Positions 26,601 through 34,417 of a stretch of 64,000 nt of DNA are shown here, piece by piece. The stretch is from Ophiura sarsii. Its lineage: Eukaryota; Echinodermata; Ophiuroidea; Amphilepidida; Ophiuridae. The number at the start of each line of letters is the position of its first letter. Position 1 is the stretch's first letter. Position numbers and translations under genes: made by a program. The notes under the pieces were generated by a model. It did no database searches, was not told the origin of the DNA, and saw only the letters and a program-made list of their open reading frames with translations. The DNA lies in NCBI GenBank assembly GCA_035610835.1, contig CM069452.1, positions 9,195,109 through 9,259,108 on the forward strand, in the 5' to 3' direction.

Positions 26601-29600
26601 CCGCCAGTCAGACGGGTACCTTTGCATCTTCACCCGCCCGACACGAAAGTTACCCGCTATGGGCGGGCGGGCGGGTCTTATTTCCATCCCTGTTCTCGTG
26701 TGAAACGAAAGATAAAATATACAGGGATGGCCAGTGGCCACTGGTATTCTTTAAGTATGGTTGCTTTTGTTTCTCTTTGCAGCTTTCTATACAAAGCAGC
26801 TAATGACAAGACTCCACCAGCCTTGAAATCTGTTGACAGGACAAAGCGTATCCTGCGTGAGTTATCTGCATTGGCAAGAGATCCGCATCCAGCCTTTTCT
26901 GTATATCCATCTGAAGACAAGTAAGAGTCATATTTGTTATAGGTTTATTAAGTCTACATAAATCCATTGACAGGAAAAAGCGTATCCTGCGTGAGTTATC
27001 TGCCTTGGCAAGAGATCCGCATTCAGCCTTCTCTGTATATCCATCTGAAGACAAGTAAGAGTCATATTTGTTATAGGTTTATTAGGTCTACATAAATCCA
27101 TTGACAGGATGAAGCATATCCTGCGTGAGTTATCTGCCTTGGCAAGAGATCCGCATTCAGCCTTCTCTGTATATCCGTCTGAAGACAAGTAAGAGTCATA
27201 TTTGTAAAATATCATATTTTGTTCTCCATTACAGTCACAATTCCAATTATATCCCCTAAATATGAGAGTTGAGTAACCGGGCGGTGCTTTCAAGTGATTA
27301 GATTACTCTGAAATTAAATCGAGAGTAATCAATAGGAAACAGTTCCTTCTGTTTATATTTGATTTATTTAGTAAAAAAATATTGCTTCAAATGACATTGA
27401 ATTTTGATTTGTAATTAGTCAGTTTTATGTGTGACTTTTTTCTCACAGAGAATTTAATGATGAACAGATTTTAAATACCATTCGTAAATTTCATTTTATC
27501 GTAAGGCACGCCTAAATCTCTTCTCTGTGCTGTGATTGGACAATAATAATAAACAGTTAATGACAGCAATATGAACCGTAGCCTGATTGGTCCATATTAC
27601 ACAAAACATAAAAACTTTGATTGACAGGTTGATAAGGGGAATCTCCGATACCTGGAATACCGCATCATTCAGAATAGCGGTTCTTGATTAAAAAGGTGTA
27701 CTATCGGACTTACGTTACTCAGTGATAATAAAATATAATAATTTCTTTATGTACGATATTATCGCACTAAACATCAATAGAGAATTTTTAAAAGCATCCC
27801 TTTTTCAAAACAATATCAACAACACCATGATGTGAAATCATCACCCCTTTTGACACTATTTATGAATATAATGTGGATGCATAGCTGTGATTATGCCGAG
27901 TGATCCTCCGGGACAACCATAGACCGGTGTATTCTCTCTATCCATAGGACCACCTCAGATCTGATTTTCATAACTTTATTGTGTATCATTTTATACAGCA
28001 TTGGATTCTGGCGACTACTGCTGGTTGGTGCTGTGGATACTCCATATGAAGGAGGAGTGTTCTCACTCTATGTCGAATTCCCAGACAACTATCCTATTGG
28101 TTCGCCCGAGGTCAGATTTCTGACACCTGTATCCTTTATCAATGAGATTCTAGCCAATCAGGAAGCAGATATGTACATGCAGATTGTATGCTTCTTTTGT
28201 GTGTGTGAGTACCTTATACATTTGTGGTGATAGAGTATAATTACTGTATGTCAAATATTTGCACTTGAAGTGAAAGAATTCAAAGAATATCAATTTCTTA
28301 TTTATACTAAGTGTGATATAAAATAGCTATGCGTTCTGACCCTGTCTGTACTACTAATATTATATAAGTAGCGCCACCTTTTGTTGTTGCTTTGTTTTTA
28401 TTTGGTGTTTTAATTTCATGAGTATTTTTGTGCATAAATCAATTGCAGTTAATTGCGATTTTCTTTTTATAAGTCCAAAATCATTGATTGATAGTCACAG
28501 ATATAATTCTAATCATGGTGTTGAGGACATTATTGATTAAAAATGTACAAGTACTGTAATTCCAATAAAGGTTACTTTATTATTGTGCTAAATTGATACT
28601 GTTTCTAAAAGGATTATTGAAGATACTCATGTGCGTAATTTCTACAACGTTATAAATCAACGATTAAGTTTTATAAATAAATAAATAAGTAAGTTTTCAT
28701 CAATTAGAATGATTAAATCTGGTTCAATATCATCTAATTCTGCTAATTCTATTAAAGAGTCCATCTGTTGCAAATCCAGCAATTAACCTACCAGAGGCCT
28801 TCTATCGGCTTCAAACCCAACAGCCATCGAATGAACGTTTGTCAAACTAAAGGTAAACAATTGGTCTTCAGCTGGAGTTCATAGATATCACCTAAGTGTT
28901 GTGATAATGATGAATGATTCATGCTCTTCTTAAAAGTCTTAGCTGGTAGTCATTGTTAGCTACTTACTGATAACAAATTGTGACCACAGTACATTCCTAT
29001 GTGATGTGGATCCGGGTCATGATACCAGCCTATGTAATGCAACCAACATAATGTGCTTCCAAATATGTATTTAGAAGCATCCAATATTTCTTCAAAGTAT
29101 ATATAATTTCACATATTTAATTGACCTTAACTCCTTTCATCAATCAGATATACCACTGTAACATCAACAGTATTGGTCGTATATGCCATAGTGTGTTTGA
29201 TAGGAATTACACATCGGACGCCAGTATGAAGACTATACTAGGCTGTGTATATGGACTGTTGATGACTCCCGAACCTAGAGATCCCTTGGATGGGTAAGTG
29301 CTTAAAATAAAAGATGAAATAAGGGACATTAAGAATAAATTCTTTTTCAAGCTTTTTCACAAATATCAGTTAAAGGCATATTATGTGATCTTTTCCAGAG
29401 AGCACCCTCTATTCATGATTTTTTTTAGAAAGTAGATTTTCTTGCAGATTTACATTTCTGATCATAAATTGTACATACATTCCAAGTTACAGAGCGATAT
29501 GGTTCCTAATTACCTCAAAATCATGGTTTAGAGTGAATTTATAGTGAAAATATAAACTGTCGTGGTAATCCGACAGTTTATTTTCACTCTAAAACCATGA

Positions 29601-30899
29601 TTTTGAAGTAATTAAGAACCTTATCGCCCTGTAACTTGGAATGTATGTACGATTTATGAGCAGAAATGTAAATCTGCAAGAAAATCTGCTTTCAATTTTT
29701 TTTTTCGATGTTGAGGGCGTTCCCTGGAAAGATCACATATATACCTTTAAGAACTTGCACTTTTTGGCTTAGAAAGCACTGAATGAGATCAGAGAAAATA
29801 AGCTGGAAGACTTACATTTTATTGACAGTTTTGTCAATCAACCTATCGATGGACTGACTGATGGTCCAGCTCTCTAGTTTTCACCAGTTTTCACAAAGCT
29901 GAGTGGTTGATTGGAGAAACTGTCAACAAAAATGTAAGCTTTATTATCTCTGAGCTTTATTATCTCTGATCTTGACAAATCAACTAATTATTTAATCATT
30001 TTTAGAAATATTGAAAGTAAAAATCCATATTTAGATAGCAATATTCCAGAAATAAATGTTAGAACATTGACATTTTGTAAGTTGATGCTAAATGATAATG
30101 CTGATTTCACATTTTTAGTCTGTAAAATATCTCTTTCAACCATAACTTGACCCTCAATATCGACAGTTTGGCACCAACTGCATTATAAGAGATATGTCTA
30201 TTTACTTGTTATTTTCATTCGCTGTTACAGGGTACTGGCAGAAGAGTATTTTACCAGCAAGAAATTGTATAATTCAAAAGCCAAAGCGTGGACAAAGAAA
30301 CATGCAAGTGAATCTCTAGAGCAGTGTGAAAAGGTAGGAAACGTTGTTATGTAAAAACCCAAATATACATCAAAGTACTGTATTGCTATATGTTGTTACC
30401 TATCAGGTTAATGAACCCATAATTTAACTATCTTGTTTATGGTATCAATATTGGTACAGTAGGCCTATGTTTTTAATCATTTCTTGAGAAACAAGATGCA
30501 CTTATAAGGTCTTATTATATTGACCAATGCATGAAATTCTAAGTAGATATGTCTTAAATAGTATGTCAAAATGATATAAAATATACATACTCTGACATGT
30601 TTTAATTGATGTTATTTCAGACACTTCTCGGTGATTCCACCCTACCAGCACGACCACTGCCATCCATCCTGGTCTGCCCCCTAACCAAGCAACTCTTTGT
30701 GGATCCAGTCCAGACTCCACATGGTCATGTCTATGAAAGACATGCCATTGAAACCCATCTGAGCAGGATCTGTTCTGACCCCATCATTGATGAACCACTT
30801 GTCAGTGCAGATTTAGAGTCGGCAGTAGCTATCAAGAGACAGGTTGCAGAATTTAGATCCAATCAGGCTAAAGTGTCCACATGGTGGCAATCCTCGTAA
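2569..30899 (+). CDS. VWA - E2 (UBC) - U-box multidomain ubiquitin-ligase gene (20 exons visible, 5' incomplete)
   Basis: Twenty exons chain with AG/GT borders and agreeing phases: 2569-2688, 3689-3752, 5214-5290, 6910-7048, 7943-8093, 8695-8831, 9579-9690, 10900-10978, 11378-11421, 11874-12030, 13036-13145, 13632-13707, 14534-14627, 15756-15877, 25290-25384, 26783-26920, 27999-28128, 29148-29293, 30231-30333, 30621-30899. They give about 790 visible residues. Residues 1-290 match nothing I know. A VWA domain spans about 293-480, with MIDAS DTSLS at 297-301, Thr 372 and LTDGQD around 401-406. A UBC domain spans about 540-690, with YEGGVF, HCN at 618-620, Cys 628 and a DPLD box. A U-box spans about 710-780. 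By family knowledge UBC carries ubiquitin on Cys, U-boxes recruit charged E2s, and VWA/MIDAS domains bind partners through a metal. That the protein is a self-contained E2-E3 is inference. No initiator Met is visible; upstream exons are outside the window or in the N gap. Confidence 0.9.
2742..3162 (+). repeat. interspersed repeat R2, copy a
   Basis: It is the inverted partner of 9727-10060. Shared landmarks are the GGCACG...GGGGGAGTG block, the tcgagaaaca/cataca text and an ACACTTTCAATGCACT end. Confidence 0.75.
3220..3478. mobile_element. short TIR element (MITE-like)
   Basis: ATGCTGATTACATAC near 3222 is mirrored by GTATGTAATCAGCAT at 3463-3477. The interior has no coding capacity. Confidence 0.55.
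3689..3752 (+). CDS. exon 2
   Basis: It encodes VALIEGFYHLFRRILETPKD and ends in phase 1 at ACAG|GTTAG. The amphipathic helical text continues from exon 1. Confidence 0.8.
3826..4012. repeat. inverted-repeat element
   Basis: It starts with AGGCCTCAAATTAATCG and closes with AACTTGAGGCCTGAAC. It also has the inner palindrome ATCGAAGGCAATTGCCTTCGAT. Confidence 0.5.
5214..5290 (+). CDS. exon 3
   Basis: It encodes GEGGVSDHQVFEYSAECWSY and then LIETCE; phase 1 to 0, donor GAG|GTAAAA. No domain is recognised. Confidence 0.8.
5311..5641. mobile_element. foldback/TIR element with TA flanks
   Basis: The ends AAGGTCCGAAGTTTACCGC and GCGGTAAACTTCGGACCTT are exact mirrors, with TA outside. No ORF of interest. 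It lies in intron 3. Confidence 0.8.
6279..6702. mobile_element. foldback MITE with TTAAAGG ends
   Basis: The ends TTAAAGG...CCCGCAAGC and GCTTGCGGGACACCTCCTTTAA are mirrored, as is the centre (TTCGCGGCGATCGAAAGTCC and its mirror near 6530-6550). The TTAA at each end suggests a TTAA target duplication, as in piggyBac-type elements. That family assignment is inference. Confidence 0.75.
6910..7048 (+). CDS. exon 4
   Basis: The acceptor is TTTTTTCAG. It encodes DSDAATETFKEISLMCAHTN and onward to HKSIE, ending phase 1 at GAAG|GTAAGC. No domain is recognised. Confidence 0.82.
7258..7475 (+). repeat. interspersed repeat R3, copy a
   Basis: It shares GGAACTTCAGATTT, CGGGCAGGTAACTCACA, CCTGCCCGAC and GTTACCCGCTATGGGC with 26246-26695. 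The GC-rich blocks form internal inverted pairs. Confidence 0.75.
7943..8093 (+). CDS. exon 5
   Basis: It encodes EGAMLIGHPTVVTEADVIPA and then a beta-rich stretch FDVQTLLICNPERQHVSVW. The start at 7943 is chosen over 7945 because only 7943 keeps the phase. It ends phase 2. Confidence 0.82.
8695..8831 (+). CDS. exon 6
   Basis: It restores an Arg codon across the junction and encodes PKRIHSRSVPELRIMQRDCP and then VLQLWPPLQIKARAVEPPC. The donor is AGA|GTAAGT, phase 1. Confidence 0.82.
9579..9690 (+). CDS. exon 7
   Basis: The acceptor is CCTTTCAG. It encodes QMVVFTGFCKDVNLPSNMYN and then PWLKKTELLQLDTLAT; donor ATG|GTGAGT, phase 2. Confidence 0.82.
9727..10060 (-). repeat. interspersed repeat R2, copy b
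   Basis: It is the reverse-complement counterpart of 2742-3162, in intron 7, and includes the CGTGCCATTATTCACA block. Confidence 0.75.
10638..10745. repeat. (AAT)n-linked SINE-like repeat
   Basis: (AAT) repeats are followed by CAGTATTTATATAGCGCC and GCTCAAAGCGCTG, a combination I recall from repeats in many marine-invertebrate genomes. The class is not settled by sequence alone. Confidence 0.45.
10900..10978 (+). CDS. exon 8 (lead-in to VWA)
   Basis: It encodes CLKDVKFSPIIRDDGSEVTR and then TPLEAIV, which runs straight into the first VWA strand in exon 9. It ends phase 0 at GTG|GTGAGT. Confidence 0.82.
11378..11421 (+). CDS. exon 9 (VWA MIDAS micro-exon)
   Basis: This 44-nt exon encodes ILLDTSLSMNSHCF. 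It carries the DxSxS motif that begins the VWA metal-ion-dependent adhesion site. The acceptor is TCAACAG and the donor CG|GTATGT, phase 2. Confidence 0.85.
11874..12030 (+). CDS. exon 10 (VWA core)
   Basis: It encodes RTTMSRMDAVKELFYAFADR and then a strand with GLTSFSTDV, as expected for VWA helix 1 and strand 2. It ends phase 0 at AAG|GTAAAT. Confidence 0.88.
12615..12880 (+). repeat. interspersed repeat R4, copy a
   Basis: The reverse complement of 25440-25850 in large part: AATCCCAACTAAAACTTA, TACTTGCAG, TTTCATTGCA and the CACCAG/CTGGTGACA text. The middle of the other copy (25627-25757) is mostly missing here. Confidence 0.7.
13036..13145 (+). CDS. exon 11 (VWA MIDAS Thr)
   Basis: It encodes NDLEPIVPKGNTSIFDAIKE and onward. 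The Thr in GNTSIFDAI occupies the conserved MIDAS threonine position. Ends phase 2. Confidence 0.87.
13632..13707 (+). CDS. exon 12 (VWA LTDG motif)
   Basis: It encodes RILCLTDGQDTRSKAPPLQM. The buried strand followed by TDG supplies the last MIDAS aspartate. Phase 2 to 0, donor CAG|GTAAGC. Confidence 0.9.
14534..14627 (+). CDS. exon 13 (VWA C-terminal part)
   Basis: It encodes AENIVLDAIQLLDFYSVSSR and then IADLKCCAYAS. The pattern fits the last strands and helices of VWA. Ends phase 1. Confidence 0.87.
15756..15877 (+). CDS. exon 14 (source of the 105-bp satellite)
   Basis: It encodes GGYCFNPRTLPEGRKIFEME and then VLSIRSRKQSTQIQKRVWSM, ending phase 0 at ATG|GTAGGT. It closes the VWA domain. 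Its last 59 nt (15819-15877) and the next 46 nt are the unit amplified through intron 14. The frame stays open past the donor until a TAG at 17009-17011, so donor slippage into the array would lengthen the protein by 35 residues per unit. Confidence 0.85.
18400..21582 (+). repeat. higher-order block A of the 105-bp array (contains transposon)
   Basis: Rare variants occur in the same order as in block B: GCATGTTCTATCC (18856), CATTGTTGCC (18722), CACAAATACAAAAGAGTTT (19466), CAATAGTAGG (19907) and ATAACGCTGCATG (20141). The offset is 3,182 bp before the transposon and 2,060 bp after it. Boundaries are approximate. Confidence 0.85.
20219..21338 (+). mobile_element. 1,120-bp TA-inserted transposon with transposase-like remnant (mariner/Tc1-like)
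   Basis: The ends CAGGGTGTCCCAAAAGTC and its mirror lie between TA dinucleotides, with TIRs of roughly 110 bp (GTTTGGTATCAAAAT near the inner limit). At about 20595-20790 the plus strand reads KRIQIVWFYAETNTVQLTL, stop, KFRKHFKVKRAPGRISIL, stop, LVDTFLNTGTVHDLSRCGRK. This resembles the N-terminal helix-turn-helix of mariner-related transposases. It is broken by stops and there is no catalytic DDE region, so it is non-autonomous and dead. Confidence 0.85.
21583..23642 (+). repeat. higher-order block B of the 105-bp array (empty site)
   Basis: This is the 2,060-bp duplicate of block A lacking the transposon. The empty site is GGTAGGTA|GTATTAC at 23400. Confidence 0.85.
24519..25289 (+). other. 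rest of intron 14
   Basis: Unique sequence between the satellite and exon 15. I see no gene, RNA or repeat in it. Confidence 0.6.
25290..25384 (+). CDS. exon 15 (linker)
   Basis: The acceptor is TTTCAAACAG. It encodes EELYTFDDIPYATQVEHSTP and onward to HAYS, joining in frame after WSM of exon 14 across a 9.4-kb intron. Ends phase 2. Confidence 0.85.
25440..25850 (-). repeat. interspersed repeat R4, copy b (with R1-like centre)
   Basis: This is the inverted partner of 12615-12880. Its centre (25627-25757) is also the inverted partner of 2178-2311, so R1 and R4 may be parts of one family. Confidence 0.7.
26246..26695 (+). repeat. interspersed repeat R3, copy b
   Basis: Same family as 7258-7475, expanded by about 230 bp of other sequence between its left and right parts. 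The right part has CCCGCTATGGGCGGGCGGGC. Confidence 0.75.
26783..26920 (+). CDS. exon 16 (start of UBC domain)
   Basis: It encodes FLYKAANDKTPPALKSVDRT and then KRILRELSALARDPHPAFSV. The second half is the E2 N-terminal helix (RIxxEL..L..DP). Ends phase 2. Its 3' part is duplicated twice just downstream. Confidence 0.87.
26974..27054 (+). pseudogene. duplicate of exon 16 3' part, copy 1 (possible cassette exon)
   Basis: This copy carries the E2 helix-1 text (RILRELSALARDPHSAF) with a preserved GTAAGAG donor and an ATTGACAG|G acceptor-like border. With these borders it is 81 nt and frame-neutral between exons 16 and 17. It could be an alternative exon or a dead duplication. The 134-bp period repeats once more. 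Confidence 0.55.
27108..27188 (+). pseudogene. duplicate of exon 16 3' part, copy 2 (possible cassette exon)
   Basis: This is the second 134-bp copy. It is again 81 nt between TTGACAG and GTAAGAG, with no stop, and carries Met and His replacements at its start (MKHILRELSAL). Phase is preserved relative to exon 17. Confidence 0.55.
27200..27998 (+). other. intron 16, no further feature
   Basis: AT-rich unique sequence after the exon 16 duplicates. No gene or clear repeat is seen. Confidence 0.5.
27999..28128 (+). CDS. exon 17 (UBC central sheet)
   Basis: It encodes IGFWRLLLVGAVDTPYEGGV and then FSLYVEFPDNYPIGSPEVRF. The G.-x-D-TPYEGG-F and FP..YP..P..F text is diagnostic of E2 enzymes. Donor CCT|GTATCC, phase 0. 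Confidence 0.92.
29148..29293 (+). CDS. exon 18 (UBC catalytic site)
   Basis: It encodes IYHCNINSIGRICHSVFDRN and onward to PEPRDPLD. The HPN motif reads HCN. The active-site Cys lies eight residues after the Asn, the usual E2 spacing, and the LL..P.P.DPL helix follows. An active E2 is therefore plausible. Confidence 0.92.
29373..29752. mobile_element. foldback MITE M1, copy a (TTAAAGG ends)
   Basis: TTAAAGGCATATTATGTGATC is mirrored by GATCACATATATACCTTTAA, and the arms meet around a loop near AACTGTCGTGGTAATCCGACAG. It is nearly identical to 43101-43458. It lies in intron 18. Confidence 0.9.
30231..30333 (+). CDS. exon 19 (UBC C-terminal helices)
   Basis: It encodes VLAEEYFTSKKLYNSKAKAW and then TKKHASESLEQCEK. 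The A.EY...K..Y..KA..WT pattern closes the E2 fold. Phase 2 to 0. Confidence 0.88.
30621..30899 (+). CDS. exon 20 (U-box and stop)
   Basis: It encodes PSILVCPLTKQLFVDPVQTP, then HGHVYERHAIETHL and DPIIDEPL, which is the U-box signature (CPLT..l..DPV...GH.YER.AIE). The protein ends WWQSS with TAA at 30897-30899. Confidence 0.92.
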   Translation, partial: TLLGDSTLPARPLPSILVCPLTKQLFVDPVQTPHGHVYERHAIETHLSRICSDPIIDEPLVSADLESAVAIKRQVAEFRSNQAKVSTWWQSS

Positions 30900-31598
30900 T
30901 GTTGAGGCTCACTGGTGGAAGGATATGGCAAGATGAACCAATTGTGCCATATCTAAGATAGGTATTCATACAAAACAACCTAATTGTATTCAGGATTTTT
31001 TTTTCATCAGAAAATCTCCACCATTTTAACCAATTGTGTGATGCCCAGTTGATCCGTTGACTGCAGCTACATACTGTAGGTGATATGTGATATTGAATAG
31101 ACTCCTTCCATGTCTTGGATTAGCTGTCAACACAAAGGTGTTTGCAACAAGGTTCGGACCCGCAGCCCTCCCCATTCAATTAAACCTGGTGAATGACCGC
31201 AAAATCAGTATAACCTTTACTTGAAATGTAAAGATTACTTGGAAAAATAATGTGCATTCTAGCCAAAAGATAGGGTTACCGCCAAGATGGCCGCTAATCT
31301 GAAACATGGAAGGTCTCTATTGGTTAACTGCAGACAATCTGTGGCATATAATGGCTACATGCAGCTCATCTGTGACAAGTATCTTGTTCTCAGGTTTAGC
31401 TGATCTATGATAAACAACTTGCTTAATATAGCTTAAGTGACCAACAACTGGCTGAACACTGCTTATCTGTAATATACAACTTGCCAACTACAGATGACAA
31501 TTTATCGTCTGCATGTATTGTGCAAGCTGTCAATATCAGGCGTGTGACATACAGCTTGCCAAATAGGTGACATAGAAATTACTGAATGCAGCTCACCT

Positions 31599-31750
31599 GT
31601 GACATAAAACGTCAGATTTTGTGAAGTGCAGCTGATCTTAGCTCTACAATTGCTTAATATAGCTGATCTGGGATGTGACATAAAACGTCAGATTTTGTGA
31701 AGTGCAGCTGATCTTAGCTCTACAATTGCTTAATATAGCTGATCTGGGAT
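31599..31750. repeat. 76-bp tandem duplication in the 3' UTR region
   Basis: The text beginning GTGACATAAAACGTCAG at 31599 recurs almost exactly at 31675. Confidence 0.85.
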
Positions 31751-31828
31751 GTACACATTACTGAGTGCAGCTTTTCTGAAATATACATAACAACTTGCCA
31801 ACTACAACTCAAACTTGCCCATTTATAT

Positions 31829-31904
31829 CGTCGCTGTTCTGACATACCGGCACATCTCTTTACTTATTTCTGTTGTGATGTGCCGGTATGTCAGAACAGC
31901 GACG
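31829..31904. mobile_element. 76-bp perfect-stem hairpin element H1, copy a
   Basis: CGTCGCTGTTCTGACATACC and onward is mirrored around CTCTTTACTTATTTCTGTT. It is flanked by ATAT on both sides. An identical 76-bp copy at 46460-46535 is flanked by AATT, so the 4-bp flanks look like target duplications. Confidence 0.85.
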
Positions 31905-32465
31905 ATATGTTTGCATTCTGCAGCTCATCTTTGATATCGTATTTTGTTACACGCACATACAACTTGCTGACTGCAAGTCACTGCTATATACATATACAAC
32001 TTGTGATATATACAAATGGATAAATGCAGCTGATCTGTGATATACACTTTGCCAGTAGAGGTTGATTTGTGTCATACAAATAGTTGATAGCAGCTCATCT
32101 GTGGTGCATACAAATTAATTGACCGTAGCTTTATTAGGAGTATTTTTTTGTAAATCACTTTGATCATGATTGTTACTTGTATTGATATTTCAAGATATCA
32201 TTTTTTTCTTCTTCCGCATTTGCATTCATTTATGAACCATTTAATTGTATTCATTTATCAACCATTGGTATACATTCATCAATCATTTCATCTTATATCT
32301 AATCACAACTTTTTGAAAAGTGTACCACAAAAGAACATTCTCCATTTAATCTATTCTTGGATTAATTTTAATAAAACCAGCATGCTTTTCTTTAAAACCA
32401 CATTTGAATTTGTTATTTTGTTAATCTGTATTTTTTCAACAAATAAAATGAAGACTTAGATGGCC

Positions 32466-33080
32466 TGGCGTTTATGAAATTAACAAAGACATACAAATAC
32501 ATGGTCTCTAACCCAGTCCCTCTAGCTATCGTGGCAAAGGATTACACACTGGACATGGACTTACAATTCTTGCAAAAGTAAAAACTCTAATTCAGGATTT
32601 TCTTACCATTTCACTACAGCTACATCCGATAAAATCAACAATTAAACTAATTTTACTCCTCCATAGTAGTACACCCTCTGTGGCTACTAAATTGTGGGAC
32701 GTTTTTGATCCCTTAATTATTATGTCCAAACAAAAATAAACTCTCAGGTATAGTCCACTGTGAAGCCTAATTATTATCTCTATACAAACTGAGTAAATCA
32801 TCATTGCCTAATTAAAATGGTCAATTGCTGTCCTATTGATTTGCAATATGCTCATAATTGATTTGCAATAATATGCTCATAATGTTGACAAATGGTACAA
32901 AACCCCTTAAATATTATGTAGTGGCTTTTCCATGTCCGCCATCATCTGAGGAATGTTGTGAAAAGGGTATAGCGTCCTCTATGTTGCCAGTTAGAGTTAC
33001 GGATTTTACCGTTAAGCAAAATAATGGGGGCAGTATGTAGACATTCTCCTGTTTTAAAGTTGGCTTATAGCCAAGTTGGA
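32466..33080. other. intergenic, nothing recognised
   Basis: No gene, RNA or obvious repeat between the presumed 3' end of the ligase gene and the LINE fragment. Confidence 0.5.
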
Positions 33081-33083
33081 CTT

Positions 33084-33485
33084 GGTTCTGTTAACATGGT
33101 TAACTAATTCTGCGAAAAAGTCAGGCTGTTATAATAAACCTAGTCCTAAATATAATCCAAGTAGTGCTAACTTCAAAAAACCATGGTTTAATACTAAATG
33201 TTTAATTTCAAGAAATAAATATCGAAATGCAAAAAATAAATGCAACACTAATAAATCAACTTATAACAAAGCTACTATGACGAATCTAGGTAAACAATAC
33301 AAAAAAACAACTAAACGTAAGCCGTAAAGATTATTACAATAATCTAAATCTTAAACTGCGTACATGTAAATTAATTAACCCTAAAGAATACTGGAAACTT
33401 CTTAACACTAAACATAATAATAATGAGATTAAAGCTAATTTCATTGACTTGGTTGATCACTTTAAGAATCTTAATAACTATTCGG
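33084..33485 (+). pseudogene. LINE fragment 1 (upstream of the reverse transcriptase)
   Basis: It reads KKPWFNTKCLISRNKYRNAK and then, after a frameshift near 33325, LRTCKLINPKEYWKLLNTKH. This is typical of the region before the RT domain in L2/CR1/Jockey-type non-LTR elements. It continues in frame into fragment 2 across the hAT-like insertion. Confidence 0.75.
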
Positions 33486-34409
33486 CAGTGGCGGATCCAG
33501 GAAAACTTTAGGGGGGAGGCCCAAAAAATGAAATGTTGCCGGTACCATCCAAGCGGTGCGCAGCACCGCCCTCCGAGCTATGCTCGGACAGGGGGGTGTC
33601 TGAGGGGGGATGTGCCCCCCTCATAAGTAGAAAAATGTTCAATTTTCAAACTCATTTGGTGCGATCTGGTGTATACTTTTGACCAACATTTTATCGAAAA
33701 GCCACCTCTTCATTTCCAATAAATATGTTGTTTTTTGATCAATGCACGAAAGAAGTTGAGCATATTATCTGATATATTTTTGATTTAAGTATAAATTATT
33801 TGAAAGCTCGATCAGGGGGGAGTCTGAGGGGGGATGTGCCCCCCTCAGAAGTAGAATTTTTTTCAATTTTCGAACTCATTTGGTGCGATCTGGTGTATAC
33901 TTTTGACCAACATTTTATCGAAAAGCCACCTCTTCATTTCCAATAAATATTTTGTTTTTTTATCAATGCACGAAAGAAGTTGAGCAAATTATACTGATAT
34001 ATTTTGGATTTAAGTATAAATTATGTGAAAGCTTGAAGAAGGGGGAGTCTGAGGGGGGATGCCCCCTCAGCTCAGAAGTAGAAACATTTTCAATTTTCTA
34101 ACTCATTTGTTGCGATCTGGTGTATACTTTTGACCAACATTTTATCGAAAAGCCACCTCTTCATTTCCAATCAATATATATTTGTTATCAATGCAAGAAA
34201 GAGCATATATACTGATTTTTTCTTAATTTAAGTATAGATTATTTAAAAGCTCGAATAGGGGGAGTCTGAGGGGTGATGTGCCCCCCCCCCCATCTTCCTC
34301 TTTCTTTTTTTTTTCCTTTCTTTTTTTTTTTTTTTTTTTTTTCCCCTTTTTTTTTTTGGTAGAGGGGGGCGGGCCCGGGCCCGTCGTGCCCCCCCTGTAT
34401 CCGCGCCTG
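33486..34409. mobile_element. 924-bp hAT-like non-autonomous element
   Basis: It has imperfect terminal repeats CAGTGGCGGATCCAG and CTGTATCCGCGCCTG, with CTATTCGG duplicated on both sides (33478-33485 and 34410-34417). The 8-bp duplication fits hAT. Removing the element and one copy restores the LINE frame. The interior holds about three copies of a roughly 230-bp block (GCGATCTGGTGTATACTTTT...GTCTGAGGGGGGATG), then a long pyrimidine run. No transposase. Confidence 0.88.
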
Positions 34410-34417
34410 CTATTCGG

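Larger units (their letters stand above)
30900..32465 (+). other. probable 3' UTR and polyadenylation region
   Basis: No coding exon is seen after the stop. AATAAA occurs at 32370-32375 and 32442-32447, plausible poly(A) signals for a UTR of about 1.5 kb. Loose repeats of an 'acaacttgcc' / 'gctgatctgtga' theme run through it, plus a 76-bp tandem duplication (31599-31750) and a foldback element at 31829-31904. The true 3' end is not provable from sequence. Confidence 0.45.
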
